Shown here: in pieces, positions 7,927 to 16,623 of the stretch
Layout: every line of letters starts with the position of its first letter
How positions within the stretch are numbered: position 1 is the stretch's first letter
Source of the DNA: Paludibacteraceae bacterium
GTDB lineage: Bacteria > Bacteroidota > Bacteroidia > Bacteroidales > Paludibacteraceae
Length of the DNA stretch: 51,577 nucleotides
Direction: 5' to 3'
Assembly (NCBI GenBank): GCA_017401985.1
Contig: JAFPNK010000038.1
Location: forward strand, 1 to 51,577
Position numbers and translations under genes: made by a program
Notes under the pieces: model-generated
The model's database searches: none
What the model was told of the DNA's origin: nothing
The model's input: the letters and a program-made list of their open reading frames with translations, nothing else

Positions 7927-9549
7927 TTATCGTTTTACGTTATGACCGAAGTTGTAACCTATACGAATTGCGGGTTCGATAGCTATTGGGCTTCCAAGCG
8001 GAGCTCCTACGGTAATGTCACCCGTTATATACATATTATTTGACAGCACACGGCCGAAGCGCAGTTCAAACGGAATATAAGAAGCATAATACGAGCAACC
8101 ATAACCGATACCAGGGCAGATGCCAAGGAGGAACGGTCTATCATTGAGGTCACCCATTTCCATGAGAAGACCCGTTGAGAGTTTGAATGCGCCTCCGAAA
8201 TAATTGCCCGAGTAATACTCGCCACCGGTGAATCCACCACCAAGGCTAAAATAGAAACCGAGAGCGAATTTATCAGTCAGCGGATAAGCGAAATCAAAAC
8301 CTGCTTGGAAATCCAAACCGGCGCCTGCTACTTGATTCGGTCCTCCAAATTCCATCGGCAAGCCCAGACCAAGATCACCACCAATCAACAACGGACGGCC
8401 GGAGGAAACAGGCTCCGGAGCCGGAGGAGCTACCTGTTTCGGAGCCGGAGCAGACTTCTTACCGAAGGTCCAGCAAACCTTACCATTCTGTCCTTGCGAG
8501 ATGAAACAAGAAACCACTTTCCAACTTTCTACAAGTTCATCAGCAATAGCGCGGAACTGACGATCCAACTGAGAGGTATTAGCCACCAGGAAGAAGTGGT
8601 CATCCTGCTTAGCCATAATTTTCAGCTCGCCTTTGATTTTATTCTCAATAGCAGCATCTTTCACGTCCGCACCACCCGGAACGAAGATCGTATAAGAGGA
8701 GAAAGGAATGCCCTTAATGGATTTCGGCAACACATCGGACTTGATATATTTGAAATAGTTCTCCTTGCTACCAATCTTCTTGGTGGGGTTAATGGAACCG
8801 TTATCCAAACCATCGGTGAAAGTAACGATGGATGCAGACGAGAACTTAGACAGCGTCTTAGCGTATTCCTTCGTCATATCAAAGGCATCATCGAAGGAGC
8901 GATAAAGAGCCGTTCCGTTACCTTGTGTGAAGTTATCCACAAAGCTCTTCATTTGCGAAGCCGAATAAGCAGTCAGCGGTTGTATACCCAAGGTACGGGT
9001 TTGTTTCATCGTAGAGAAGCCGATAATACCGATGTGAATGTTACCAGCGTTACTTGCGCGGAGCATTACGTCAATAAACGATTTCGCACTGGTCTTCACA
9101 TCTTGGAAACCTTGCTCGCTCAAAGAGGAACTACAGTCAAGAACGAGGACTACTGTCATCTCGTTCGTATTGGTTGCATTAACCTGCTCATTACCCGTTT
9201 CCTCATCAGGTACCCACCGCTGAAGAGATTCGTCGAATACCCAAAGAGCAATATGCTCCAGATCCGGTTTTTTATTTTGCGGATAGGTTACACGGTCAAA
9301 GGTAAAATACACGTTACCGAGGTTCGTCTCACCACCCAGATACTTAGGCTGTACAGGGAAAGAAAGACCTACCGGTTCCACATTCGTCAACTCATATGCA
9401 ATACCGCCATTAGGGAATGTCGTTTGGAAAGTACCGTAAATTTTGAACTGCGCCTCATCCGGATGGATACGCCAATCTGCATCTGCTCCTTGAGCAAATG
9501 TCATCACGCTGCATACTAATGCTAACGCAAAAAGTAGAGATTTTTTCAT
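7927..9549 (-). CDS. Exported vWA-domain protein with C-terminal outer-membrane beta-barrel-like domain
   Basis: The signal peptide MKKSLLFALALVCSVMTFAQG is followed by an N-terminal beta-rich region. A von Willebrand A domain (~130-350) has the MIDAS motif LVLDCSSSLSEQG (DxSxS) and FTDGLDNGS. Then comes a Pro-rich linker (~382-397). The C-terminal ~140 residues (LGLGLPMEFG through IRIGYNFGHNVKR) are Gly/aromatic-rich alternating strands ending in an OMP-like tail. Likely in or on the outer membrane; ligand unknown. It follows the cyclase-like gene by 45 nt. Confidence 0.7.
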   Translation of the reverse strand: MKKSLLFALALVCSVMTFAQGADADWRIHPDEAQFKIYGTFQTTFPNGGIAYELTNVEPVGLSFPVQPKYLGGETNLGNVYFTFDRVTYPQNKKPDLEHIALWVFDESLQRWVPDEETGNEQVNATNTNEMTVVLVLDCSSSLSEQGFQDVKTSAKSFIDVMLRASNAGNIHIGIIGFSTMKQTRTLGIQPLTAYSASQMKSFVDNFTQGNGTALYRSFDDAFDMTKEYAKTLSKFSSASIVTFTDGLDNGSINPTKKIGSKENYFKYIKSDVLPKSIKGIPFSSYTIFVPGGADVKDAAIENKIKGELKIMAKQDDHFFLVANTSQLDRQFRAIADELVESWKVVSCFISQGQNGKVCWTFGKKSAPAPKQVAPPAPEPVSSGRPLLIGGDLGLGLPMEFGGPNQVAGAGLDFQAGFDFAYPLTDKFALGFYFSLGGGFTGGEYYSGNYFGGAFKLSTGLLMEMGDLNDRPFLLGICPGIGYGCSYYASYIPFELRFGRVLSNNMYITGDITVGAPLGSPIAIEPAIRIGYNFGHNVKR

Positions 9550-9593
9550 TGTTGTTAAATTGTTTGTTAAGTTAATAAATATGTATGATATAT

Positions 9594-10589
9594 TTATAAT
9601 TGACTCATTACTACTTCTCCGACTGCCTGCAGGGAGGTTTTGGAGATATTACGTATATCGTCCTGACGGGTATGCCACCACGAAGGGAAACCGGTTGCGT
9701 TTCGCATGTCATAGTGAATCACATCCACGCACGGTATGCCGGCAATCTCATTGATATAATAGTGGTCATCCGTAATCGGATACGAATGTTGGTTGCTGAA
9801 CATAGAGCCGTAACCTAATTTCTCTGCGGCACGCCATATTTTGAGCTGATAGTTCTCCGCGTACTGCGAAGAATACATCTCCAGCGGGAAGACCGCGTCC
9901 GGTGCACCTATCATATCTAATATAATACCATATTGGTACTGAGGTTGACCTTTCTGTACATAGTTCGTCGCCCACAGTTGCGAACCGAGGCACCATGTGT
10001 CTTCGCGTTCCTGACCTGTATAGAGCTTGGGAGAACCGGAGTCTTCGCAGTCAAAGAAGATGATATCAACCGGTGCCGACAACTTATGAGCAGCGGTTGT
10101 ATCTGCCATTACCAAACCCAATTGACGAGCAACTTCAAGAAGAACCGCCACACCGGAAGCGCCGTCATTGGCGCCGGGCACATTGTAGAAACGGTTCTCA
10201 TACTCGAGTTCCTCATCGCACCAAGGACGGGTGTCGTAGTGTGCACCTAATAATATACGCGGGCGCGTGGCGATCTCGGGGGTGGAAAAATGACCAATGA
10301 TATTATATATCTGCTGGTTATTGCCTCGAAAATCAGGCATTTGTCCTTTTTGCAGTTCCACTTCCGCACCGCAGGCACGCAGTTGCTCTATCAGCCACAC
10401 GGCGCATTGCGTATGCGCAGCGCTGTTAGGCACACGGGGACCGAATGCCAGTTGTTTCTGCACGTACACATATGCTGAATCAGAACAGAAAGCGGGACGC
10501 TCCATTCCGGCTGGCTTCTTATTACAGGACGCGAGGACTCCCAGGAATCCCAGGACGCCCAGGACGCCTAGTTTAAAATAGTTTCTCAT
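9594..10589 (-). CDS. Glutaminyl-peptide cyclotransferase-like lipoprotein (M28 fold)
   Basis: Zinc-dependent M28-fold enzyme. The closest Bacteroidota group forms N-terminal pyroglutamate on exported proteins. Lipobox: LGVLASC, so Cys22 is lipidated. Zinc and active-site blocks: LLGAHYDTRPW, VPGANDGASGVAVLLEVAR, DIIFFDCEDSG, YGIILDMIGA and DVIHYD. At 331 residues it fits bacterial QC. The hydrophobic signal core is built from a 9-nt DNA repeat. The start overlaps the prs stop by 4 nt. Aminopeptidase activity is an alternative. Confidence 0.8.
   Translation of the reverse strand: MRNYFKLGVLGVLGFLGVLASCNKKPAGMERPAFCSDSAYVYVQKQLAFGPRVPNSAAHTQCAVWLIEQLRACGAEVELQKGQMPDFRGNNQQIYNIIGHFSTPEIATRPRILLGAHYDTRPWCDEELEYENRFYNVPGANDGASGVAVLLEVARQLGLVMADTTAAHKLSAPVDIIFFDCEDSGSPKLYTGQEREDTWCLGSQLWATNYVQKGQPQYQYGIILDMIGAPDAVFPLEMYSSQYAENYQLKIWRAAEKLGYGSMFSNQHSYPITDDHYYINEIAGIPCVDVIHYDMRNATGFPSWWHTRQDDIRNISKTSLQAVGEVVMSQL
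10524..10571. repeat. 9-nt tandem repeat encoding a signal-peptide core
   Basis: On the minus strand CTAGGCGTCCTGGGCGTC and successive CTGGGATTC, CTGGGAGTC give Leu-Gly-Val triplets that form the lipoprotein h-region. Confidence 0.6.
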
Positions 10590-11551
10590 TTGACGTTCGT
10601 TTCGCTAACAGAGGTGTGACTTTGAATAGCACGAATGGTATGTGCGATAGAAACAGCAAGCGTCTCAATGTGCAGTTTGGAGCAGCACTGCGGGTCCACA
10701 GGCAGTGAATCCGTGCATATGAGTTCTTCGAGCGCGGACTCCTCGATGCGCTGGCAGGCGTTGCCACTGAGCACACCGTGAGTTACTACGGCGCGAACAG
10801 ACTTAGCACCGCCCTCTTTCATAACCTCAGCGGCCTTACAAAGCGTTCCTGCCGTGTCAGCAATATCGTCAAAAATAACTACATCTTTGCCGTACACATC
10901 ACCCAGCACACGAATCTCCGACACTTTGTTGAAGTCCGGTCGGTTCTTATAGCAAATCACCATCGGCACCTCGCGGTCGGTCATAACATGCAGCTTCTTC
11001 GCAAAATTAGATGCGCGCTTGGAACCTCCGACATCCGGAGAAGCAACAATCAGTTTCTTGAGATTGAGCGATGCGATATAAGGAGCAAGCACATTCGAGC
11101 CGTATATATGATCAACAGGTATATCGAAGAAGCCTTGTATCTGGTCTGCGTGCAAATCTACCGTAATAACGCGGTCAGCGCCGGCCGTTTGCAGCATATT
11201 TGCCACCAGTTTGGCTCCGATGGACACACGCGGTTTATCTTTGCGGTCCTGTCGTGCCCAACCGAAATACGGAATAACAGCAATCACCTTGTACGCACTG
11301 GCACGTTTAGCGGCATCAATCATGAGAAGCAGCTCCATCAAGTTGTCGCTGGACGGGCAGGTCGATTGCACAAGATAGACAGACTGACCACGTACCGATT
11401 CCTCAAAATACGTACAGAACTCGCCGTCCGAGAAACGATCGATACGCACTTTGCCCAATTGACATCCCAACTCGTCGCATACGCGTTGAGCCAATGCCTC
11501 GCCTTTGGAACCGGCGAAGACTTTGAACTGATTCATTTCTTCCATATACAT
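10586..11551 (-). CDS. prs: Ribose-phosphate pyrophosphokinase (PRPP synthetase)
   Basis: Makes PRPP from ribose 5-phosphate and ATP. It has 321 residues. DGEFCTYFEESVRGQSVYLVQSTC (flexible loop region), YFGWARQDRKDKPRVSIGAKLVAN, DLHADQIQGFF, VASPDVGGSKRA and the PRPP-binding loop DVVIFDDIADTAGTLCKA are all conserved. The start may be any of three nearby Met codons (11551, 11545, 11536). It supplies PRPP to salvage enzymes such as Hpt at 30 kb. It is co-directional with the DUF4290-like and cyclase-like genes. Confidence 0.95.
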   Translation of the reverse strand: MYMEEMNQFKVFAGSKGEALAQRVCDELGCQLGKVRIDRFSDGEFCTYFEESVRGQSVYLVQSTCPSSDNLMELLLMIDAAKRASAYKVIAVIPYFGWARQDRKDKPRVSIGAKLVANMLQTAGADRVITVDLHADQIQGFFDIPVDHIYGSNVLAPYIASLNLKKLIVASPDVGGSKRASNFAKKLHVMTDREVPMVICYKNRPDFNKVSEIRVLGDVYGKDVVIFDDIADTAGTLCKAAEVMKEGGAKSVRAVVTHGVLSGNACQRIEESALEELICTDSLPVDPQCCSKLHIETLAVSIAHTIRAIQSHTSVSETNVK

Positions 11552-11580
11552 ACGCCTTAGCTTATTGCCTTTCGCTTGTT

Positions 11581-11898
11581 TTATTTCTTTTTCTTTTTCT
11601 GCGCTGTATTGGCCTGTGACAAGATATGCTGGAAAGCGGGCGAGTCACAAGTCAGTTTGCCATCCGAGAGTCGGATGATGTCTTCGCGCACACGGTTAAC
11701 GCCTGCTTCCTGGTCTCTGTTCCACACCAAGTTACGTTGCCGCATGCACTGCGCGATATACACTTCCAGCGAATCGCGCTCCAGACCCGGCTCCATCTGG
11801 GACGCATAAGCAATCATATCCTGCACAATGCGACCGTAGTTACGCATTCGTATCGGGGCCGAGTTTCTATTTAATTGCAAAGCCATGTTTTTCACCAT
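11581..11898 (-). CDS. Short DUF4290-like protein
   Basis: 105 residues. LQLNRNSAPIRMRNYGRIVQ resembles the conserved N-terminus of the Bacteroidota-specific DUF4290 family (NTxR-L-LPEYGRxIQ-M), but the family is usually about twice as long. The rest is helical and charged and ends in a run of six lysines. An internal Met (MALQLNRN, start 11886) may be the true start. Function unknown; it lies between prs and the EEP gene in one leftward cluster. Confidence 0.55.
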   Translation of the reverse strand: MVKNMALQLNRNSAPIRMRNYGRIVQDMIAYASQMEPGLERDSLEVYIAQCMRQRNLVWNRDQEAGVNRVREDIIRLSDGKLTCDSPAFQHILSQANTAQKKKKK

Positions 11899-11925
11899 TT
11901 AGTCATGAACTCTTTCCCTTGCGAT

Positions 11926-13005
11926 TTACTTCTTGCGAATAAGGTAAATCATAGTCGGGAAGTGGTCACCGTAACCGTTTTGCCAAACACCGGCTTTGTG
12001 GGTACGCAGCGGTGCTCCTTTATCTTTACCTTCCTGCACGGTAAGGAACGGTTTGTTGAACACCTGCGATTTCCAGTATGCCCATTTACCGCCATCTTTC
12101 TTCTCGTTAAGCAGCGATTCGGTAATGATGATCTGGTCGAACAGGTTCCAGCCTCCGTTGTAGTACAGCGTACCGGTACCGTTAGCGAGGTGAATCCACA
12201 TAGTGTTGTAGAATCCGCCCGGTTCTACTTGTTGCGGTTTCTTGCGTGCTTTGAGCACGTCTTTGCAACTATGGTTATCCGGATCATCGTTCAAGTCACC
12301 CATGATGATAATCTTAGCCTGCGGCTCTCTCATACGAATAGAGTCACAGATATGCATACTCAGCATAGCCGCCGTGTCACGTCCCGGACGGGAAGAGAGT
12401 TCGCCTCCGTAACGGCTCGGCCAGTGACAAACAATCATATGAATCTTCTCCGGTGTACCGTCTTCCATCAGATAACCGGATACGCACAACTGAAGACGCG
12501 TTTTGATCTCGCCTCCGTCTGCATAGTGTGCCTTCAACTCAAAGCCGTTCACCTTAGACGGTTTGAACAGCACCGAGTCGTAAAGGAAGCCGACATCCAC
12601 ACCACGGCGATCCGGACCTTCTACCAAAATCGGTTTATAGCGACGTCCGTATGTTTTGTTGGTCTCTGCGCAAAGGTCGTAGAGACAACCTATATTTTCC
12701 ACCTCAGCTACGCCCACACAGACAGCACCGCGCGGATCGTAATCCGTACCGAGTTGTGCAACGGCATAGGCCATGTTTTTGATTTTGTTCTCGTATTTGA
12801 ACGAGGTCCATTTCATACCGCCGTCCGGCAGGTACTCATAGTCGTTTTTGCCCTCATCATGAATGGTGTCGAAGAGATTCTCGAGATTGTAGAAAGCGAT
12901 ACAACGAACATAGAGGTCTTCTCCCTCTTTTTTCGTGTTTTTAGCACTGATGTTGGCGCTAAATACAAGCAGCAAAGCTGCTACCCAAAATAACGTGTGT
13001 TTCAT
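11926..13005 (-). CDS. Secreted endonuclease/exonuclease/phosphatase (EEP) family protein
   Basis: 359 residues with signal peptide MKHTLFWVAALLLVFSANISA. EEP-fold motifs in order: CIAFYNLENLFD, GVAEVENIG (metal-binding Glu), HMIVCHWPSRYGG, IIIMGDLNDDPDNHS (catalytic Asp/Asn) and a terminal GDHFP block with the catalytic His. Substrate may be nucleic acid or a phosphoester; undetermined. It has its own divergent promoter opposite ssb. A distinct relative is at 36.1-37.4 kb. Confidence 0.82.
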   Translation of the reverse strand: MKHTLFWVAALLLVFSANISAKNTKKEGEDLYVRCIAFYNLENLFDTIHDEGKNDYEYLPDGGMKWTSFKYENKIKNMAYAVAQLGTDYDPRGAVCVGVAEVENIGCLYDLCAETNKTYGRRYKPILVEGPDRRGVDVGFLYDSVLFKPSKVNGFELKAHYADGGEIKTRLQLCVSGYLMEDGTPEKIHMIVCHWPSRYGGELSSRPGRDTAAMLSMHICDSIRMREPQAKIIIMGDLNDDPDNHSCKDVLKARKKPQQVEPGGFYNTMWIHLANGTGTLYYNGGWNLFDQIIITESLLNEKKDGGKWAYWKSQVFNKPFLTVQEGKDKGAPLRTHKAGVWQNGYGDHFPTMIYLIRKK

Positions 13006-13048
13006 AGATTATTTGATTGTTTATTCATTGCGTTTTCAAATTCGGCTA

Positions 13049-13056
13049 CAAAGGTA
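13049..13056 (-). promoter_or_regulatory. Promoter -7 box TACCTTTG for the EEP gene
   Basis: Minus strand AAAAAAAAGCAGTACCTTTG lies 44 nt before the gene, with upstream CTTGCATATG as the -33 region. Confidence 0.7.
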
Positions 13057-13158
13057 CTGCTTTTTTTTGACATATGCAAGTGCGCGCGCGTTTTTTTTGA
13101 AAAAAGAACAAAATGCAAAATATCTCCACAATTATTTGCATATATGAAGAAAAAGTTG

Positions 13159-13166
13159 TACCTTTG
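13159..13166 (+). promoter_or_regulatory. Promoter -7 box TACCTTTG for ssb
   Basis: TTTGCATATATGAAG..AAAAGTTGTACCTTTGCAC. The 69-nt leader to ssb contains a second CAAAGGTTGTTGAACGGC stretch but no clear riboswitch. Confidence 0.75.
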
Positions 13167-13235
13167 CACTCGCAAAGGTTGTTGAACGGCAACAAACGAT
13201 GCAAAAACACATTTAACGAACAAATCTAATTTATT

Positions 13236-13673
13236 ATGTCAAGCGTAAACAAAGTTATTCTTATTGGCAACGTAGGCGCAGATCCAGAAGTACGTTATTT
13301 AGACCGCGGCGTAGCCATCGCAAATTTCAATTTAGCAACGACCGAGCGTGGTTACATTATGCAAAACGGCACTCAGGTGCCTGATGTAACCGAGTGGCAC
13401 AGCATTGTTTTGTGGCGCAATCTCGCAGAGTGGGCACAGCAGTACCTTCGAAAGAGCATGAAAGTGTATGTGGAGGGCAAGTTAAAAACTCGCACCTGGG
13501 AGAAAGACGGCCAGATCAGACGCAAAACGGAGGTGATTGCAGAGAATGTACAGATTCTTTACCGTCCCGAGCAGTACAGAAACGAAGGAGCGAAAGAATT
13601 AAAGAACGAAGAAATGAAGGACGAGCCGGAGGCTCCGATGACAGCAGACACTTCTTTTAACGATATTTTCTAA
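13236..13673 (+). CDS. ssb: Single-stranded DNA-binding protein
   Basis: Binds ssDNA in replication, repair and recombination. It has 145 residues: an OB-fold (SVNKVILIGNVGADPEVRYL, WHSIVLWRNLAEWAQQYLRKSMKVYVEGKLKTRTW), then a short linker and the acidic tail ending DTSFNDIF, equivalent to the DDIPF interaction tip. The linker GAKELKNEEMKDEPE is low-complexity. The TAATG junction overlaps the next gene by one base. Confidence 0.95.
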   Translation: MSSVNKVILIGNVGADPEVRYLDRGVAIANFNLATTERGYIMQNGTQVPDVTEWHSIVLWRNLAEWAQQYLRKSMKVYVEGKLKTRTWEKDGQIRRKTEVIAENVQILYRPEQYRNEGAKELKNEEMKDEPEAPMTADTSFNDIF

Positions 13674-14632
13674 TGTCCGAGAAGGAACAATATATTGAGT
13701 GGGCTTACGCTCAAGAGTATGTCCCCATCACAATGATGCCCTGGTGGTTGGACGCGGTATGCGCCGGCAAAACATGGGATGCAATCGTGGTGAAGGATGA
13801 GGAAGGACATATTCAAGGCGCGATGCCGTATTTGCTTCGCAAGCGTGCGCGGTGGAAATACATCCTTATGCCTCAGCAATCACACATTGGAGGTATATGG
13901 GTCACGCCGGAGATCACAGCGGATAAATGGAAGACGGCTGAAGTATGCCGTCAGATCAAAGAACGTTTGGATCAAATGGGCCTCGCGTACTATTACCAGC
14001 AGTACATGCCGGGAAGTCTGTGTGTGGATGCAATGCGCTCTTTGGGATTCAACACGAAAGAGCGAATCACCTATCGCGTAGATGACTTGAGCGATTTAGA
14101 AGCGGTGAAAGAGTCGTTCAGCAAGAACAAACAGCGTCAGTTGAAGCGGGCGGCTTCGTTGCACGCCGAGCGAACGATGGAGGTGGAGGATTTCTACCGT
14201 TTCCACACCGCTTGTCTGGCTGCCCGCAAACGGCACATCAGTTATACCCGCGAATTCCTGCTGGTACTGGAGCGCAAAGCGCGCCGCGCCAAGCAATGCG
14301 AGATCTTGAGCATCTGCGATGATAACGGACAGGTTTATGCCGCTGCGTTCCTCGTTTGGGACAAGAGTTATATGTACTTCCTGATTCCTACGTACGACCC
14401 TGCATTCGGCGACTCAGGTGCCGGCGCATTGTTGGCATTGGAAGCTATGAAATTGGCGAAGGAGAAAGGGGTGCGCTTCGATTTTGAAGGCTCGATGAAC
14501 AAAGGCACCGCAGAGCACTACCGCCAGTTCGGGTCCAAAGAGACCAAGTATTATGCGGTGGAGAAATACTACAAGCCTCTGTTCCATATAGCTATTTGGT
14601 TCCAGAAACTTCGAGAATGGAGATTCAGGTAA
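13673..14632 (+). CDS. FemAB-like/GNAT-fold acyltransferase (BioF2-like)
   Basis: 319 residues. The pattern resembles FemAB-type GNAT-fold proteins of polysaccharide loci: an N-terminal half with PWWLDAVC and GGIWVTPEIT, then SFSKNKQRQLKRA (~142-154), CLAARKRHISY, and a C-terminal half with AAAFLVWDKSYMYFLIPTYDP and FDFEGSMNKGTAEHYRQFGSKETKYYAV. Such proteins transfer amino acids or acyl groups to cell-wall or glycan precursors; the substrate here is unknown. It starts on the ssb stop and precedes two glycosyltransferase-type genes. Confidence 0.65.
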   Translation: MSEKEQYIEWAYAQEYVPITMMPWWLDAVCAGKTWDAIVVKDEEGHIQGAMPYLLRKRARWKYILMPQQSHIGGIWVTPEITADKWKTAEVCRQIKERLDQMGLAYYYQQYMPGSLCVDAMRSLGFNTKERITYRVDDLSDLEAVKESFSKNKQRQLKRAASLHAERTMEVEDFYRFHTACLAARKRHISYTREFLLVLERKARRAKQCEILSICDDNGQVYAAAFLVWDKSYMYFLIPTYDPAFGDSGAGALLALEAMKLAKEKGVRFDFEGSMNKGTAEHYRQFGSKETKYYAVEKYYKPLFHIAIWFQKLREWRFR

Positions 14633-14661
14633 ATCACAAATCATAAATCACAAATCAAAAA
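14631..14661. repeat. AAATCAC/AAATCAT short repeat over a gene start
   Basis: Four tandem copies of AAATCAN(A) fill the gap between the FemAB-like stop and the next gene and occupy the place of an expected ATG. Confidence 0.65.
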
Positions 14662-14669
14662 TATTATTT

Positions 14670-15686
14670 TTGACCCCCTGGTATCCGTCTGAGCAAGATG
14701 CGATGAGTGGTCTGTTCGTGCAGAAGCACGTGGAAGCAGTGCGCGCACAAGGGTGCGACGTGCGGGTTATTTTTGCGCAGAGTTGGCGAGACACCTGGCG
14801 TCAATGGAAGGCTTTACAACGCGAAGGATGGATGCCGAACGTGGTGCAGTTGAATGTGATTCAAAAACAAGGACTGCTGGCATTATGGCTCAAAAAGCGG
14901 TACGGGATTCCGTATGTGATTATCGAACACTGGACAGGTTATTTACCAGATAATCAGCATGTATCATTCAAAGGATGGCATACGCGAATGATGAAAAAGA
15001 TCTGCCGGGAAGCGGAAGTAGTCATGCCGGTTAGTCAGCCGTTGATGGAAGCCATGCAATCGTTAGGATTTAAGGCTAAACGATGGACGATGATTGATAA
15101 TGTCGTTGACGATTTCTTCTTTGACCACACGCATCGCAAGACGACAAAGGACGGCCGCAAAATACTACTTAACATCACTTGTTTTGATGAACCGCACAAG
15201 AATGTGAAAGGTCTTTTGCGTGCAGCGAAAGCTTTGTCGGAAGAACGGCAAGACTGGCAATTGGTTATTGTGGGTACAGGCGTTGATTATCAGGAAGTTC
15301 GATCTTTTGCAGACACCTTGCATATACCCGAAGGACTGCTTCGCTGGACCGGCGAATTGCCCCCGCAGGCCGTGGCGGACGAGTTCCATCGTGCGGATGC
15401 GTTTGCGCTCTCGAGTCGGTATGAGACTTATGGCGTCGTGCTTGCTGAAGCAGCCGCAGCCGGTGTGCCTATTCTCTCTACGCCGGTCGGCATTGCGGAA
15501 GAGATTGCGGACCTGATCGTGCCTCAAGAGATGGCGCAACACGATCCGCAAGGCTTTGCCGAATACATTAAGCAGATTTTATGGGGCGATATAGAGTCAA
15601 GCCACAACAAGCAATCGAACAAACGATTCTCCGCCGAACAGATAGGTGCTCAGTTAAAGCAAATCTATGAATCATGCCTTAAATAG
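14670..15686 (+). CDS. Glycosyltransferase family 4 protein
   Basis: GT-B enzyme using a nucleotide sugar, probably for a surface polysaccharide. N-terminal LTPWYPSEQDAMSGLFVQKHVEAV is the acceptor domain. The GT4 donor site is SSRYETYGVVLAEAAAAGVPILSTPVG (E-x7-E). The start is uncertain: the expected MKILFLTPWYP N-terminus reads KILFLTPWYP in frame, but the codon before it is TCA inside the AAATCA repeat. No ATG or GTG exists between the preceding in-frame stop (~14589) and here. TTG 14670 is the first accepted alternative start; ATA at 14661 is possible. It overlaps the next gene by 20 nt. Confidence 0.85.
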   Translation: MTPWYPSEQDAMSGLFVQKHVEAVRAQGCDVRVIFAQSWRDTWRQWKALQREGWMPNVVQLNVIQKQGLLALWLKKRYGIPYVIIEHWTGYLPDNQHVSFKGWHTRMMKKICREAEVVMPVSQPLMEAMQSLGFKAKRWTMIDNVVDDFFFDHTHRKTTKDGRKILLNITCFDEPHKNVKGLLRAAKALSEERQDWQLVIVGTGVDYQEVRSFADTLHIPEGLLRWTGELPPQAVADEFHRADAFALSSRYETYGVVLAEAAAAGVPILSTPVGIAEEIADLIVPQEMAQHDPQGFAEYIKQILWGDIESSHNKQSNKRFSAEQIGAQLKQIYESCLK

Positions 15687-16623
15687 TCGAATGCTCGGTT
15701 GGTTGCCTATTGAGTGGCAGGACCGTCTGGGTGCTATACGCCGCTATCGTCTGCTCGGGGCGCGCGGAAGCAGTCATGCTATCCTTGCCCGGGTGGACGG
15801 AACTACTTTCCACGGAGGTTTGACAGATCGATGGAAAGGGATTGTATCCCTTTATGCCTTATCCAAAGCCACCAAACGCGATTTCCGTTTGCTCTATACG
15901 TTTCCTTTTCAACTAACCGATTATCAGGTTCCTGCGGCTTACGACTGGCAGTTGCGAGAGGGGGAATTGAGTGAGAATGTGTTTCAAGTCACGCTGAAAC
16001 GCCTGATAGGTGACCCGAGTTTGCAACGCGTGCAGCGTTTGGCACCCGACAAGCAGATTCATGGTTACGCCAACAGGGATTGGATGGATGCCATCAACGA
16101 GACCTATCACACGCAGTTTACGTGGGGAGAACTGTTTCGGGAACTATTTACTCCTTCTGTTCGATTAAATGCCGCTTTAGAGCCGTATCGTAAGCGCCTC
16201 AACAAGCCTTATATTGCAGTCGCTTTTCGCACACAGAACCTGTTTGGTGACTATACGGAATACCATTATCAGCCGGCCGACGCTGTGCGTCAAGCACAGG
16301 TCATACAATCGTGCCTATCCTTCTTGCAGGAGTTACATGCGAAGGAAGGTTTTCCCATTCTCGTCACCTCGGACAGTGAGCGTTTGGCGGAGCAATGCGC
16401 CACCTTGCCTTTTGTGACGGCATCGTGCGGCAAAGCGGCGCACGCAGACACGTCTGCGAATTCACCACAAGAACAGTACTTGAAGTCTTTTGTTGATTTT
16501 TATCTATTAGCCGAGGCACAGGCCGTCTATTGCGCGGGAACGAAAGAGATGTACCCGTCCGATTTTCCTAAATACGCGGCCAAGGTGTACGATGTACCTT
16601 TCCATCGCGTAGCGTTGGATTAG
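15667..16623 (+). CDS. Putative fucosyltransferase-like protein of a surface-glycan cluster
   Basis: 318 residues, no signal peptide. FHGGLTDRWKGIVSLYALSKATKRDFRLLY is reminiscent of the GGL-DR--G--S-Y-la motif of GT-B O-/alpha-fucosyltransferase-type enzymes, and the C-terminal part has FPILVTSDSERLAEQ and DFYLLAEAQAVYCAGTKEMYPS, like their donor-site region. Function is inferred from this pattern and from the flanking GT4 and flippase genes; the sugar and acceptor are unknown. Overlap with the GT4 gene implies one operon. It converges with the flippase gene (4-nt overlap). Confidence 0.55.
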   Translation: MNHALNSRMLGWLPIEWQDRLGAIRRYRLLGARGSSHAILARVDGTTFHGGLTDRWKGIVSLYALSKATKRDFRLLYTFPFQLTDYQVPAAYDWQLREGELSENVFQVTLKRLIGDPSLQRVQRLAPDKQIHGYANRDWMDAINETYHTQFTWGELFRELFTPSVRLNAALEPYRKRLNKPYIAVAFRTQNLFGDYTEYHYQPADAVRQAQVIQSCLSFLQELHAKEGFPILVTSDSERLAEQCATLPFVTASCGKAAHADTSANSPQEQYLKSFVDFYLLAEAQAVYCAGTKEMYPSDFPKYAAKVYDVPFHRVALD

